From the NCBI GenBank assembly GCA_021401465.1, contig JADDMT010000020.1, positions 62,001-126,000 on the forward strand: DNA of 64,000 nucleotides, written 5' to 3'. A program made the position numbers and the translations under genes. This document shows, one piece after another, positions 10,123 to 21,400 of this stretch. Position 1 is the stretch's first letter. Every line of letters starts with the position of its first letter. Below the pieces are notes generated by a model that was given only the letters and a program-made list of their open reading frames with translations, was not told the origin of the DNA and searched no databases. The stretch is from Teratosphaeria epicoccoides. Taxonomy: Eukaryota; Ascomycota; Dothideomycetes; Mycosphaerellales; Teratosphaeriaceae.

Positions 10123-11530
10123 ATGTCAAGTAGTTCTTTAACTGTTAGTTTAACTTCTAGCGACAGTTAACTGACACTACGAGAATAAGTTGCCGCTATA
10201 CCTTAAATTACGTAGTAGCTCGAATCTATTCACCTTAGCGAGATAGCCCTAGCATCCGTCGCAGGTTTAACTACTAGGAATAGACATAGTAACAACGGCT
10301 TCAAGATAGGAAGCCCGACAGAGTTCATAGGATAACGATCTTAAGTCGAGATGTTTATCCTATAATGCTAGTTAGCATTTAACGTAGATATAGAACAGTT
10401 TACAACATATTATAAGCGAATGATGTACATCGTCTCTTACCTGAAGGGACTAGTGTTCGAGTTTATCTAGCCTTATCTAACAGATTATCTAGATCACGTT
10501 AGTACTGTCGAAGCCAGGAAGACGACAACTAGGGAGATTCTTAACTTAGACAAGTCTTTGTTTAAGGCATTACGCGAAGCGTTTAGGCTTAGTAATAAGC
10601 AACAAGAGGCCGAGAGAGCTCTCCTAGGAATCTAGCAGAAGGGTTCTGCTATCAAGTACCGCGCGGACTTTTAGACCCTCTCTGCTTAAGTCGACTAGAA
10701 TGATAATGCTTTAGCCGCTTAGTTCTACTAGGGACTAAAGGAGACAGTTAAAGACGAGATTACCCGAGGAGATTAGCTAACAACATTCAAGGAAATAAGC
10801 GATCTCGCGATTAGAATCGATAATCGCATCTAGGAACGACAGCAAGAACGACAACATAGAAATTGCAAGCTAGCATAAGCTAACTATAGGGTCTAACGAT
10901 TAGCACTAAAATGGCGAAGCGATTACTACGGTCTCTAACCTATAGAGTTAGATGCGACTAAGGGGCGTCTAAGGAATAGACCCTAAGGAAAGCTGCGGAA
11001 GGGCTCTCCTCCCTAGAATAGTCTAAAGAAGCTATTCGACAAGAGTAATCTCGAGTGCTACAACTGTAGAAAGAAAGGACACTTTGCCCGCGAATGTTTT
11101 GCTAAGAAGTAACGACAAGAGCTGCCTAGGATAGAGCAGGCTTGCGCGATAACGACAGCACCTTAGCAAAAGGCTGCCGCTACTCGAGAACTAGACTATG
11201 CCGCACTTACTTAGACTGCGTACTATGACGACGATTGTCGAATTCACATGAGTAATAAAGATAGTTCCGGATAGTACCCTAGCCGAAACAAGGCATAATC
11301 GATCTGTGCGCTAAGGGGTACACCTTCTAGTGCGACAGTCCTAAGGCAACAGGAGCTAGAAGAAGAAGAAGAAGAAGGTTTAGACGACAACTACGAGCTT
11401 GTCGAAGCCGTCATTCCTGATTCTGAGGAAGACGAGAGCATAGAGCGATAGGCTATGCCGCCACATAACATCAGACTTAATATTATCCGAATCATATAGA
11501 ACTAGTAGGCTTAGGCTTGCCCATGGATTA
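10123..11530 (+). pseudogene. gag: A1 gag, RIP-inactivated
   Basis: The frame opens with ATG at 10123 (MSSSSLTVSLTSSDS), 60 bp after the LTR, and continues in one frame past the zinc knuckle. Internal TAG/TAA triplets replace Gln or Trp codons. The central part (10351 onward) has the capsid-like sequence MFILxC, YLKGLVFEFI and LDKSLFKALREAFRL. The CCHC knuckle CYNCRKKGHFAREC at 11056-11097 is intact. It is followed by a basic then acidic linker with a run of Glu codons near 11357-11385. Gag would form the virus-like particle and package element RNA. Compared with A2, sequence is deleted after the acidic linker, which puts pol in another frame. Confidence 0.85.
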
Positions 11531-11599
11531 ATGGAGTATAACATGTCAACTAGCTTCATTATAACGAACTAGCCGACCGTATGATCCCTAAACTAGTCC

Positions 11600-14500
11600 G
11601 TAAAGACAGTTATTCGGGAAACGACAAGGTCCGCCAGAATTAGACCTACAGACAGACTAGATAGGGCTGCAACGATGTGCCGTAATTAGCGCCAGATACG
11701 CGAACAACCTTAGAGTATAGGTGCACATTAACGGGACGCTAGCTAGGGCCTTATTAGATTCAGGATATACTAGAATCTTCATGATGCCCAAGTTCGCCAG
11801 GATAGCTAGGATAAAGCTATAGGCGAAGACGAATGCTTTCTCGCTACAAGCGATTAATAGAAAGCCGGTCACGTACAACTAAGGAGTAGTTAACGAAGAG
11901 ACCGAGATGATGCCTCTGCAGATAGGACGCTACTAAGAGATGCTCTAGTTCGACATCACAGAGTCACTAGGCTCGGATGTAGTACTAGGGTTACTATGGC
12001 TAAGAAACGCTAACCCCTATATCGACTAGAAGAATGGGAGGATCTAGTTCCTAGAACTCTCAAGATCGATACCTCTACCTATAGTACATGACGCACTAGG
12101 CAAGATCGAAATATGTGCTATGACTTTAAGCGAGATAGTAGCCGCTATCAAGGATCTAGAACAGGAAGTACACGTCCTATAGGTCAAAGCAACGCAATTA
12201 GAAGTCGAGGTCAAATTCATAGTTCCTAATAAGTATAAAGAGTTCGCTACTCTTTTCGAGGAAGAACCCGACTAAGAAGCTCTGCTAGAACACTAGGAGT
12301 AGGACTACAGGATACCCTTAGTCCCTAGCAAGACACTAACGAAGCAATTAGTTCGCCTGTTATTAGCGGCAAAACTAGAGATTCTCCGGAAATACCTAGA
12401 AGACAACCTCTAGAAAGGCTTTATCCGCAAGTCGTAGTCCCTAGCCAGATATCTAATCCTGTTTGTGCCTAAGGGGGAAGATAACTAGCGACTCTACGTA
12501 GATTATTGTAGATTAAACGACATTATAATAAAGAATAGTTATCTGCTTCCTTTGCTCTCGGAATTATAGGACTGCCTACAAGGAGCAATATAGTTCTCGA
12601 AGTTTGACATACCTAGAGCATATAACCGAATTCGAATTAAGGAAGGCAAAGAATAGAAGACTGCGTTCCGAACTAGGTTTAGACACTATGAGTATATAGT
12701 CATGCTATTTAGGTTAACAAACACCCTAGCTACATAGTAGGCATTTATTAACAATGTGCTACAAGAGTACCTTAACGTCTTTGTAGTTGTATACCTAGAC
12801 GACATCCTCGTCTACTCCCGGACGATCGAAGAGCATAGGACTTACGTATGTAAGGTACTTTAGAAACTCTAGGATTACTAGTTAAAGGTTAAGCCTTAGA
12901 AGAGCGAGTTTCACAAGTAGGAAGTACAATTCCTTAGCTACGTAGTAGCATGTAATAGAATCAAGATAGACACTAAGAAAGTCTAAGTCGTAAAAGAGTA
13001 GCCTACGCCGACTAATGTCAAGGAAGTATAGTCCTTCTTTAGATTCGCTAACTTCTACCGAAGATTTGTAGCAAACTATTCGAAGATTACGGCACTACTT
13101 ACGACTCTTATGACGAAGGATACACTATTCGTATAGGACGACGCCTAAAGAAATGCCTTTAAGGAACTTAAGCGACAATTTACAGATTAGCTATTCTTAC
13201 TTGTATTCGACCTGGATAAGCCTATCATAGTCGAAACAGATGCCTCCGACGTAGCGCTCAGGGCATGCTTAAGTTAACTAGGACTAAGTAGACGACTACA
13301 GCTAGTCGCCTACTACTCGAGGAAATTGTCTAGACCTAAACTCTAATACGACGTCTACGACAAAGAACTTCTAGCCATAGTAGACGCCTACAAGGCCTAG
13401 CGAGTCTACTTAGAAGGTTCTAAGCACTAGGTCATAGTCTACACAGACCATGAGAACTTGCGATACTTCATAACGACGAAAGAGTTAAACTGACGACAGG
13501 TTTAGTAGAGGAAGGAAGGAACTCTCTAGTTTTAACTGCAAGATCGTCTATCGCAAGGGGACCGATAACACGCGCGCCGATGCACTTAGCTACTAGACAG
13601 ACTACATGAAGGGCATAAAGCAGGAGAAACATGCTATTCTCTAGGAAAATAGCGATAGCACGCTAGGAGTTAACTAACTCGCGGCTATGACTGTTACATA
13701 GACTAGTGAATTTAAGGACGACCTGAAGAACGCGCTAGTCTACAACCTAACTGCACTCGCTGTCCGCGACGACATTAATGGACAGGAGGATTAGGAAGAC
13801 GAAGACAGAATCCTTCTGTTTCAAGGATTAGTATACATGCTAACGTCTTTACAATTAGAGCTACTACGCCTCTAACATAACATACCTTAGGTAGGACACC
13901 TAGGAGTGTCTAAAATGAAGCAAATTCTCTGACAAGAATATTACTTCCCTAGGATAGGCAAGGCAATCGAGGACTACGTCTGTTAATATATGACTTGCCG
14001 ATAAAGTAAGCACGACCGTCATAAACTATATAGGCTACTTTGACTACTTAAGGTACCTTAACAGCTTTAGGAATCGCTTGCTATAGACTTTATCGTTAAA
14101 CTACCTTAGTTAAGAGAACCCGCTACTAATGAGTTCTTCGACAGGATCATGGTAATAGTCGACTAATTCACTAAGTTTAGGAAGTTTATCCCTTACTACG
14201 AAGACTTTAAGACTAAAGATATTACGCATGTCTTCATTAAATGGGTAGTAGTACTACATAGCATGCTATAGGACCTAGTAACAGATCGAGGATCCGTGTT
14301 TACCTCTAACTTATAGAGAGCCCTAATGAGACAATTCTAGGTTAAACATTAACTAAGTACTTCCTTCTACCTGCAGACAGATAGACAGACAGAACGTCTA
14401 AATCAGACGTTAGAATAGTACCTTTGATCCTATGTGAATAGGGACTAGAACAACTAGGTAGAATTGTTGCTAATAGCATAGCTCGTGTATAATAGTATGC

Positions 14501-15144
14501 TAGCAGAGTCGACAGGACTCTCGCCATTTCAGATGGCATATAGATTAGCTATAGAAGACATTCCGGACGTCTTAGCTAGTAAAACGAACCTAGTAGCACT
14601 TAGACGAGTAGAACATCTACACTAACTGCAAACAGAAGCATGACTCGACCTGTAGTTCTATTAGCAGAACATGGCATAGTATGCGAATCGTAAGAGAATT
14701 AAGGGACTAATTCTAAAGGAGGGGGACAAGGTATATCTCCTCCGCTATTACATTAAATCAGACAAGCCGAGTAAAAAACTAGACGCTATAAAACTAGGAC
14801 TTTTTAGGATCAAGGCTAAGAAGGGACTAGTTAATTTTGAGTTACAGCTAGCTAAGCAGATGAGAATACACCCTGTGTTCTATGTCTCTCTGCTAGAACA
14901 AGTAGCGCTAGACGCTACACTATAAACGGAACCCTTATTACTTGACCCTGAAGTAGAAGAACCTAAGTATACTGTCGAGAAGATTGTCGACACTCGCTAG
15001 CAGGACAGATAGCGAGAGTACTTAGTAAAATGGGAAGGATATAGGAGTACCGAGAACACCTAGGAACCCCTAGAATATCTGCGAAACTGTTAGCAAAAGA
15101 TACGAAGTTTCGAGAAAGGAACAAACCTAGGAAGAAGATCATAA
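11600..15144 (+). pseudogene. pol: A1 pol (PR-RT-RH-IN-chromodomain), RIP-inactivated
   Basis: Domains in order: protease LLDSGYTRIFMMP (11748 onward, canonical DSG); reverse transcriptase with YVDYCRLND (about 12497) and YLDDILVYSR (12792); RNase H VETDASDVAL (about 13229); integrase with AIDFIVKLP (about 14077), VTDRGSVFTS (about 14278) and QTDRQTERLNQ; and a chromodomain reading VEKIVDTR...REYLVKWEGY...ENT.EPLE (about 14956-15090). The frame ends with TAA at 15142-15144. TAG codons interrupt all domains, mostly where Gln or Trp is expected. The chromodomain places it among chromoviruses, which target histone-marked chromatin. The convergent ORF on the other strand stops at the adjacent triplet. 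Confidence 0.9.
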
Positions 15145-15648
15145 GCTACGACTAGACTCCTGCAGGACGCTGTCGACTAGCTCGGCTATCACGCTATCCA
15201 GGAAACCCTAATATGAGGCGTTAGTGAAACCCTCTATTACGCTCTATGTCATAGGACTAAAAGCGAGACCCGCTAAAGGATCTAGGTCAAGAAGAAACCT
15301 AGCCTGCGAGAGAGCCTGTTCCTCGGCCTCATCCTCCCTAATCTCACGCTCCTTAAGAGCGCGACTATCCTTGACCTCCTAGTTGACCGCGTCTAACTGT
15401 TTTCGAAGACACATCTCCTTTACATGCGCCTCTATCATCTTCTGCAAAGCCTCGGCTAGGACTACCTTCGCACAATCGAGATTAGCAATTAGTCTTTTCC
15501 GCTAATCGCCTAACTTCTTCTATTTAACCTCTGTTACCTTCGCGTCATAACTTCGACAGTTACTAAAGTGACATTACAAACATTTCTCTAAGGAAATGTG
15601 CACCTAACAAACGAGCTTTAAGTCTTGATACTAAGTATAGGACTTCAT
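15139..15648 (-). pseudogene. A1 convergent Cys-rich/coiled-coil ORF (antisense to the element)
   Basis: Reads opposite to gag-pol, from ATG at 15648 to TGA at 15141-15139, directly abutting the pol TAA (sense TCA TAA). It is 510 bp in both A1 and A2, with TAG interruptions. The start region corresponds to MKS-C-TxC-QELKLVC, and six Cys positions follow the spacing C-x2-C-x6-C-x8-C-x2-C-x7-C (clearest in A2). The spacing is like a Zn(II)2Cys6 DNA-binding module. A long charged helical region follows (AEALQKMIEAHVKEM, LKEREIREDEAEEQAL) and a short hydrophobic C-terminus. An upstream in-frame ATG at 15759 would add 37 codons but passes a TGA shared by both copies. Product and role are unknown; DNA or RNA binding and regulation of the element are only possibilities. 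Confidence 0.65.
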
Positions 15649-15826
15649 GCTATCCTAGCCCTAACGATAGATTCAATTTACGCGGCGTTTGCGTTTCTAC
15701 GTTAATAGGGCGTTAGTGTCTAGGATAACACAAGGCAGTAATGCGGAAAGAGAAGACATTATGGCACAAAAGGAAATGACAAGAGAAACCCCGCACTAAT
15801 AAGGTAGCTTAGGGACGAGCTAGGCT

Positions 15827-15839
15827 AAGAGGGGGATAG
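15827..15839 (+). promoter_or_regulatory. A1 polypurine tract
   Basis: AAGAGGGGGATAG lies directly before the first base of the 3' LTR, the expected place for plus-strand priming. The same tract occurs before the A2 and D 3' LTRs. Confidence 0.8.
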
Positions 15840-16287
15840 TGTCATGCGTGTCAGGAGGACTATAAGTCACAGGATCATTAGTAACCTAAGTGCTATGAGT
15901 TATAGTATAGTCATAGGAGTACTATAAGTCATAGGCATAGTCATAGGAGAAAGGATCTGTCACGTGAGGACAGATCTATAGGCCTACAAGGGAGAAGGGA
16001 TCTGTCATAGGATAATAGACCCTTAGATCTATAAGGTTAGTCTATAGATCTACAGACATAGATCTGTTAGGTCTGTCGACAGATCTAACAGAGCTGCTCT
16101 GTCTCTCTAGTATATAGGGATAGCTTCAGGACAGGTAGTTAGGAGCTTCGTGCTTAATCTTAATTTAATCCTCTCTTGCTTAGAGGAGAGTTAGTTACAA
16201 GGTTAACTGCTATTGTCGATATTCTTTACAGCTCTGCGAGTCTAACACCTGATCCCCTTCCTGCTATTAGCACCTACCCTTATGACA
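15840..16287 (+). repeat. A1 3' LTR
   Basis: Begins TGTCATGCG and ends TTATGACA. It aligns with the 5' LTR but lacks a 29-bp GATCTGTAGG/TACAGATC dyad found there. It is followed directly by family-B gag sequence. Confidence 0.85.
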
Positions 16288-16661
16288 CTAATTCATTTAG
16301 CGCGGCTCGCGTAGTAGTTAGCTTGGCCATAATATGCTATTATTAGGTATGCATTCCTTCGATGACATGACGCATTTCTGCTAACGCTTCCTTGTTCGTA
16401 GAACCTTCAGACACTAGGGTTAATTAGCTAGGAGACAGCCTTTCTATAGTGAAATTGATTGTACTTAATGTCACAGGTAAACAGCGTGTACATAGGGGTT
16501 CATGTAGTATTTTAACAAGTATGATGAGGAGAGAGAGAGACTATCTGCTAGTTGTCCGGTCCTTTATAGCCGGCCTTGTCCAGGGTCTAGGGTCGCGCTC
16601 TAGGGTCTAGGGTCGCGCTCTAGGGTCCCTATGCTAAGGGCTTAGGGCCTCGCCCTTCATA
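16288..16661 (-). mobile_element. B0: 5' end of a truncated family-B element
   Basis: 16288-16468 matches the start of family-B gag in B1 (from about 23608 to 23786), including the stretch after CTAATTCATTTAGCG and the primer-site region. 16469-16661 is its 5' LTR (minus orientation, ending TTCATA, an altered TTCACA). The rest of the element is absent and the A1 3' LTR begins at the break. The LTR is 193 bp, longer than in B1, because a 20-bp unit GGGTCTAGGGTCGCGCTCTA is tandemly duplicated. Confidence 0.85.
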
Positions 16662-17029
16662 ACTTCTATTATTACTGTTTACTTTACTAGTATTATGATA
16701 ATAGACAGCTAAGCTATAGGCTTATTATTTATTTAGCTAGGCTAGCAAGCTAAGCCGCATGTGACGCATGTAGGCATACCTTATACGCTTTGCTTCATAA
16801 TTAAAGAAGGGTAGTAATTAGTTTTTAGACCTTACCCTTTATTTAGGGAGAGAGGCTCTATATACTACTACATGCCTATGTATTAATTACTAGTCGCATA
16901 CTATATCAATTCTAATTACTCTACCCTAGTTCTAGCCTATAGAGTACTTATAATAACTAGTATTCCTGCCCCTAGCTAAGCAGGCTACATGCCTGCTCGT
17001 ATCTAGCATTAACGCGACAGCTAGCTAGG
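16662..17029. other. AT-rich 5' flank of element C, possibly its LTR
   Basis: No family A, B or D repeat matches here. It precedes the first gag codons of element C, so it should hold C's 5' LTR or leader. I could not find a second copy downstream of C, so the LTR cannot be delimited. Confidence 0.4.
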
Positions 17030-17175
17030 AGAGGGAGAGGATGCCTGTAGCGTTATAGAGGAAACTAAAGACAAAGAGATAGCTTGCCTAGAGAAAGAAC
17101 AGGCGGAGCTAGTAAAAGCATAATGTCTATATGATCTGCGAGCTAATGTAGCGTAGCGTAAGCGCATGTAGGTAG
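17030..17175 (+). pseudogene. gag: Element C gag, segment 1
   Basis: The frame reads GEGEDACSVIEE, then KEIACLEKEQAEL, a charged helical N-terminus of gag, with TAG at Gln/Trp places. It runs straight into the GGTAG target duplication of B1, and the frame resumes at 23953 without a base gained or lost (GTA GCA GGC across the junction). Confidence 0.65.
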
Positions 17176-17341
17176 TGTCACGAGTAAACGATGTATACAT
17201 AGGGGTTTATGTAGTATTTAACAAGTACAATAGGGAGAGAGAGACTATCTGCTAGTTGTCCGGTCTTTATAGCTAGCCTCATTAGGGGTTACGTCGCATA
17301 GGCTAGGGCCTATGCTAAGACTTAGGGCCTTGCCCTTCACA
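17176..17341 (-). repeat. B1 3' LTR
   Basis: On the plus strand it starts TGTCACGAGTAAACG and ends CCCTTCACA, so in element orientation the termini are TGTGAAGGG...GTGACA. It is 166 bp, as is the 5' LTR. The TATAAAG-like box lies near 17267. Confidence 0.88.
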
Positions 17342-17344
17342 TTA

Positions 17345-17366
17345 CCCCCCCCCCCCCCCCCCCCCT
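17345..17366 (-). promoter_or_regulatory. B1 polypurine tract (22-bp pure G run)
   Basis: Twenty-two C on the plus strand, so an uninterrupted G run in element orientation, three bases from the 3' LTR. The run is 13 in B3 (36602-36614) and 10 in B4 (50156-50165). The length varies like a slippage-prone homopolymer while keeping the position expected for plus-strand priming. Confidence 0.75.
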
Positions 17367-17687
17367 ATTCTTGTTTATAGCGAGGAATCCGTTAGTTTCC
17401 TTCTAGCACATAAAGCCTAGATCACGGCTAGGCTAACACGGCTTCCTAACTTCACTTCCCTTGTCTAAGTCTACTCTACTTGTCTAAGTCTACTTCACTT
17501 CACTTCTTATACTCCCTGTTCTCCTGTACCTATAGCCTAGCCTCTAACTAGTCTTGCTAGGTTCCTAGACTCCATTTCGCTTATTTAAATCCACTTTACT
17601 TTCCTACCTTTCTTTACTTTACTTCTATTCATTACTATCTAAGCCATTGTAGGGGCGCTCCTAGGCCCGTGCTAGTACGTCCCTTAC

Positions 17688-17698
17688 TATATAAAAAG
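17688..17698 (+). promoter_or_regulatory. TATA box for the convergent ORF of B1
   Basis: TATATAAAAAG on the plus strand, 47 nt before ATG at 17735. The same box and spacing occur in B3 (36934) and B4 (50569). A pyrimidine-rich leader follows. It points away from gag-pol transcription and towards the pol 3' end. Confidence 0.6.
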
Positions 17699-17734
17699 CG
17701 CCCTTTGCTATCACTCTTGCTTCCTTTCTCTTAC

Positions 17735-18261
17735 ATGCTTACTTTAAACTGTAAGCCCCCCCCTCTTTCTCCTACCTTCTAGCTTTTTCTCCGGGATTCC
17801 GGGTGATACTAACTAGAACTAGATAGCCCCTGCTATCTACTACGTTAACTGTACCCTCTAGGGCGTAGATTACGTCCTATAATTAGTATGTTCTAGAGTC
17901 CTTGTCGTTGTGCCTAGCTTTAGCTAATAAATCTGTCTAGTCTACCTAAGCCCGCGCCTACTAGCGCTACGCTAGCAAGCGCCTAAACTGTAAAGCCCTA
18001 TACGCATTACTTAGTGTCCGCGCAAAATGCTCTACTAACCTAGCTAGCCTTACTCTCGCCTATGTCTCCTACGCCTCCTAGACCCGTTCCTAGGACGCTA
18101 ACAGGTATGACCTACTCCCTAGGGGGTTTTGCACAGCTAACATTATAGTAGCGCTACTACATATAATGACCTGTTAAAAGTCCTTAAGGCCTAGAGGGCC
18201 TTAGGGCCTTTGTAGTTAGCGGGTCTACTGTCTAGGTATTTTCTATTAGTGTCCTCCATGA
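17735..18261 (+). pseudogene. B1 convergent Cys-containing ORF
   Basis: Plus-strand reading from ATG 17735, opposite to B gag-pol, to TGA at 18259-18261. It needs frame changes at a C homopolymer near 17757 and near 17930, and carries TAG/TAA. Around 17835-17900 it reads YYVNCTLxGVDY. With Tyr restored to Cys this is C-x2-C-x6-C, followed by another Cys, as at the start of the A and D convergent ORFs. Further on it reads SKRLNCKALYALLS and SRPREP-like sequence. The pol stop is at 18475, about 210 bp beyond. The frame is less well supported than in A and D; the reverse frame is partly open too. Confidence 0.4.
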
Positions 18262-18474
18262 TTACGCTGCTAACCTCGAGTAGCGTCGTAGCCTAGGAGG
18301 TCATAGGGACCGTAGGTGCTACTGTCGCCTAGTAGGGCCTCCTGTGAGTTCATCCTGTACTCTGTGTGTTTCTACGCGCTAACGGTTTAGAAGGTCTAGG
18401 GGCGTTCTACTAGCGCTTACCTTAGGTAGGCAGCAGGAGAACGTTGCTAGTAAGGGCAAGAGCCCTCGTTAGCG

Positions 18475-21400
18475 TCAGTCTGGCGCTACTACGCGGGGCC
18501 CTGACCGAGAGGCCAGGGACTCTGACAGCGGCCTAGTCAGCAGGTCTAGAGGGTCTGGCAAGGGCCTCTTAGACAGCAGGGGGGCTAGCCCTACTAGCAG
18601 GGCCCCTAGTAACAATCCCGCATGATTGTTGCTAGGGTCCTCTATCCTTAGCGCGGGGGCCTGCGGCTAGGGGGGGTTTTTTCTTTTGTTGTATATATAG
18701 TTACCTAATGTCAATTTTCCCCCTCTAACTTTTGTCCTTCTTAAACGCCTGTACTCCTTGTTACAGATGCTAGACTCCCTTTGCTAAGTCCTGTATCTCG
18801 TTTCCTTTTTCTTCTTGTCCTGCCTCTCTCTAGGGCCGTCGTTGTTCTCTGCGCTTCCCTAAGTCTACTTAAAGCGGTCTATTACTTCAGTGTCTATTAG
18901 GTTTTCTAGGGGCTCCTATGTAGGTTAGTAGTACCCGGACCATTTTACTAGGACCTCGCGTCCTCTTCCCCTTCTCTTGTCCCTTGCGTAGAGTACCTCC
19001 TCTACTAACTACTCCTCATGCGACTTAAACAAAAGGGGGTCCGGCTGTTCGTCGTCGTTCTCCTGCCTAGGCATAGGGTCTTTGCCTGCTAGTCTTAGCA
19101 GGTTAGTATAGAACACTAGGTATATATTATTCGGGAGCCTAGTTAAGCAGATAGAGACTAGTAATAATACTTTAGCTACTATGTACTTCGCATGCTTAGT
19201 GTCTAAGCTTTTCTTAGGTCTCTCTATAGTGTAGTTCCGCAGATCTAGCTAGACCTTGTCACCGACTTTATAAATTAGGGTAAGGTTTTAGCGTTTATTA
19301 GCAGACTCCTCCTATTCTTACATAGAAGCCGCCATTGTTGCTTAGCAGATTCCCGTTATGTCCTAAATCTTTCCTACAAACGCCCTTGCCCTCTCGGCTA
19401 CTTTTAACGGGCTAGGCCCTACGGGGTCCTCGGTTAAAGGTATAGGGCCCTATGCTTTGTAGCTATAGGTAGCGAAGAAGAGGCTTATGCTAATTCCTAA
19501 ATGATACCTCCTGTTTAGCGCTAGTTAAGCCACGGGGAGCTATCGCTTCTAGTCGGATTACTTATAGTTAATATAGTTCCGGAGGTACGCTTACACCTCT
19601 TAATTTAGGCGTTTAGGGCCTCTGTCTGTTTGTAGGTAGTACGTAGAGCTTAACCGCTAGGACATGCCTATTCCTTTACAGAAGGTCGTCTAGAAGGTGC
19701 TAGTCTAGTTAGTGCCCTAGTCGCTCGTAATAGCTGTTAGCATTCCATGGTACTAGGCCTAGCAATCCATGAACTTCTCTACGTATTCCTCTGCTTTTAT
19801 GCTAGGCATTACCTATAAAACTACGTACTTATATAGGCGATCCTTAATAACCTATAGGTATCGACATCCCTCGGAATCGGGCAGGTCTGTCATGAAGTCT
19901 ATTAAGATCTCCTAGAAGAATCTGTCAGGAACTAGTAATAGCTTTAGTAGTCTATGCTTATGCTCTCTCTATACCTTGTTTCGACTATAGTAGTCGCAGT
20001 TCCTCAGGAACTACTAGACATGCTTAGACAGTAACGGCTAGTAGAAGTCGCGCCCTAGGATCATTGTCGTAGCGTCCTGTCCTAGGTGCCCGTACACTGT
20101 AGCGTCATGCACGGACTAAATAAGCTTCGTCCTAAGCATGTCGTCACTTTCGTCCCTAGAGTCTAAGGTCTCGCCCCTACACTAACTGTCGTTTGCTCCT
20201 AGGACCTATAGTTTGTCGCGGTATCGTAGGAAGCCCCTCTTGTCGATCTTGTAGTCCCCTGCTTGTAGTTTCAGCCTTGCTCTAGCTAGTAGCGCCTAGG
20301 AGCCGCCCTTTACTACTTTTAACACTGTCGAGTACAGCTTGTCTTTCTCTACTGTAGCTGCCTATAAGTCATTAAGGGTGCCGTCCTAGAACGGCCTAAT
20401 AGGCTCCTAGTTAGAGGTTACGGAGTTAGCGAGTTACTGTTCGTTCTCTACTATAGTAGTAGGTAGTAGGCTAGTCGAGGTAATCGGTACGACGTCTCTG
20501 CTCTTGTCTACAGGGTCCGGCTAACTCTCTACGACTTCTAGGTCTAAAAACCTCTTAAACCGTGATTCCTTATCTTCTGCCCCTAGCGTGTCCTGTTCTC
20601 GTCTTGACAATGCGTCTAGGACTACTCCTTTAGCGCCTAGGCGATATACTAAGGAGAACTAGAATTACGCGAGGGTCTCATACTACTATATCTGCCGCTC
20701 GGACAGCTGTCGCTTGACTATGAAGTACTCCAGGTTTTTATAGTCCGTGAGAATAGTGAAGGGCCTACATGACTTCAGCTTAGGGCCCTAGAACTTAAGG
20801 CTAGATATCATGGCTAGCATCTCCTTGTCGTAGATATCGTAATTAATCTCCGCCTTATTAAGTTTCTGCGAGAAGAAGCCTACTAGTCTCTAGACTCTGT
20901 TGCTTTCTTACAGGAGAGCTACCCCTAACGCAAACCCGCTACAGTTAGTCTCTAAAAAGGTCGGCAGCTCTAGGTTCTATTAAGAAAGGACTAGCGCTAA
21001 ACAGAACTTTGCTTTTAGCGTTCTAAACGCAGACTCCTCGAGTTCCCCCTAGGAGAACAGTCTGCCCTTCCCTGTAAGCGCTGTCAAGGGCCCGGCTGTC
21101 TTCGAGTAGTTCGGGATGAACATCCTGTAGTAGTTAGCGAAGCCGAGGAATCTACAGACTTCCTTTTGTGTTTTTAGCCGCTCCTAGTTACGCACGGCCT
21201 CTACCTTTTCTGGCTTGGTCCCTATGCCTTTTCCGTTAGTATGGATCATGAACCCTAGGTACTTGATATCCTTTTTGGCAAACTCGCTCTTCCTGGGGTT
21301 AAGGTAGAGGCCCCTGTCCTAGAGCTTCTAGAGTACTCGTGTTACTTTAGCGAAATAGTCTTCTCGCGAACTGCCGCTATATATGATAACGTCGTCTATG

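Larger units (their letters stand above)
9587..16287 (+). mobile_element. Ty3/gypsy chromovirus A1, RIP-mutated, two LTRs
   Basis: A 6.7-kb LTR retrotransposon: LTRs at 9587-10063 and 15840-16287, a self-priming-type binding site, gag, pol ending in a chromodomain, a convergent Cys-rich ORF and a purine tract before the 3' LTR. It is the same family as A2 (50744-57858) but about 277 bp shorter between the gag zinc knuckle and protease. The LTRs differ in length (477 and 448 bp) and the two flanks do not match. On the left is an inverted A-LTR end, on the right a B-element gag fragment, so I infer rearrangement or recombination between copies. Not autonomous: the frames carry many TAG/TAA. Confidence 0.9.

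Noticed and set aside
14342..14539. 65-codon minus frame, and its counterpart at 55826-56011
   Set aside because: Both are antisense shadows of the integrase region of family A; they recur only because the elements are homologous.
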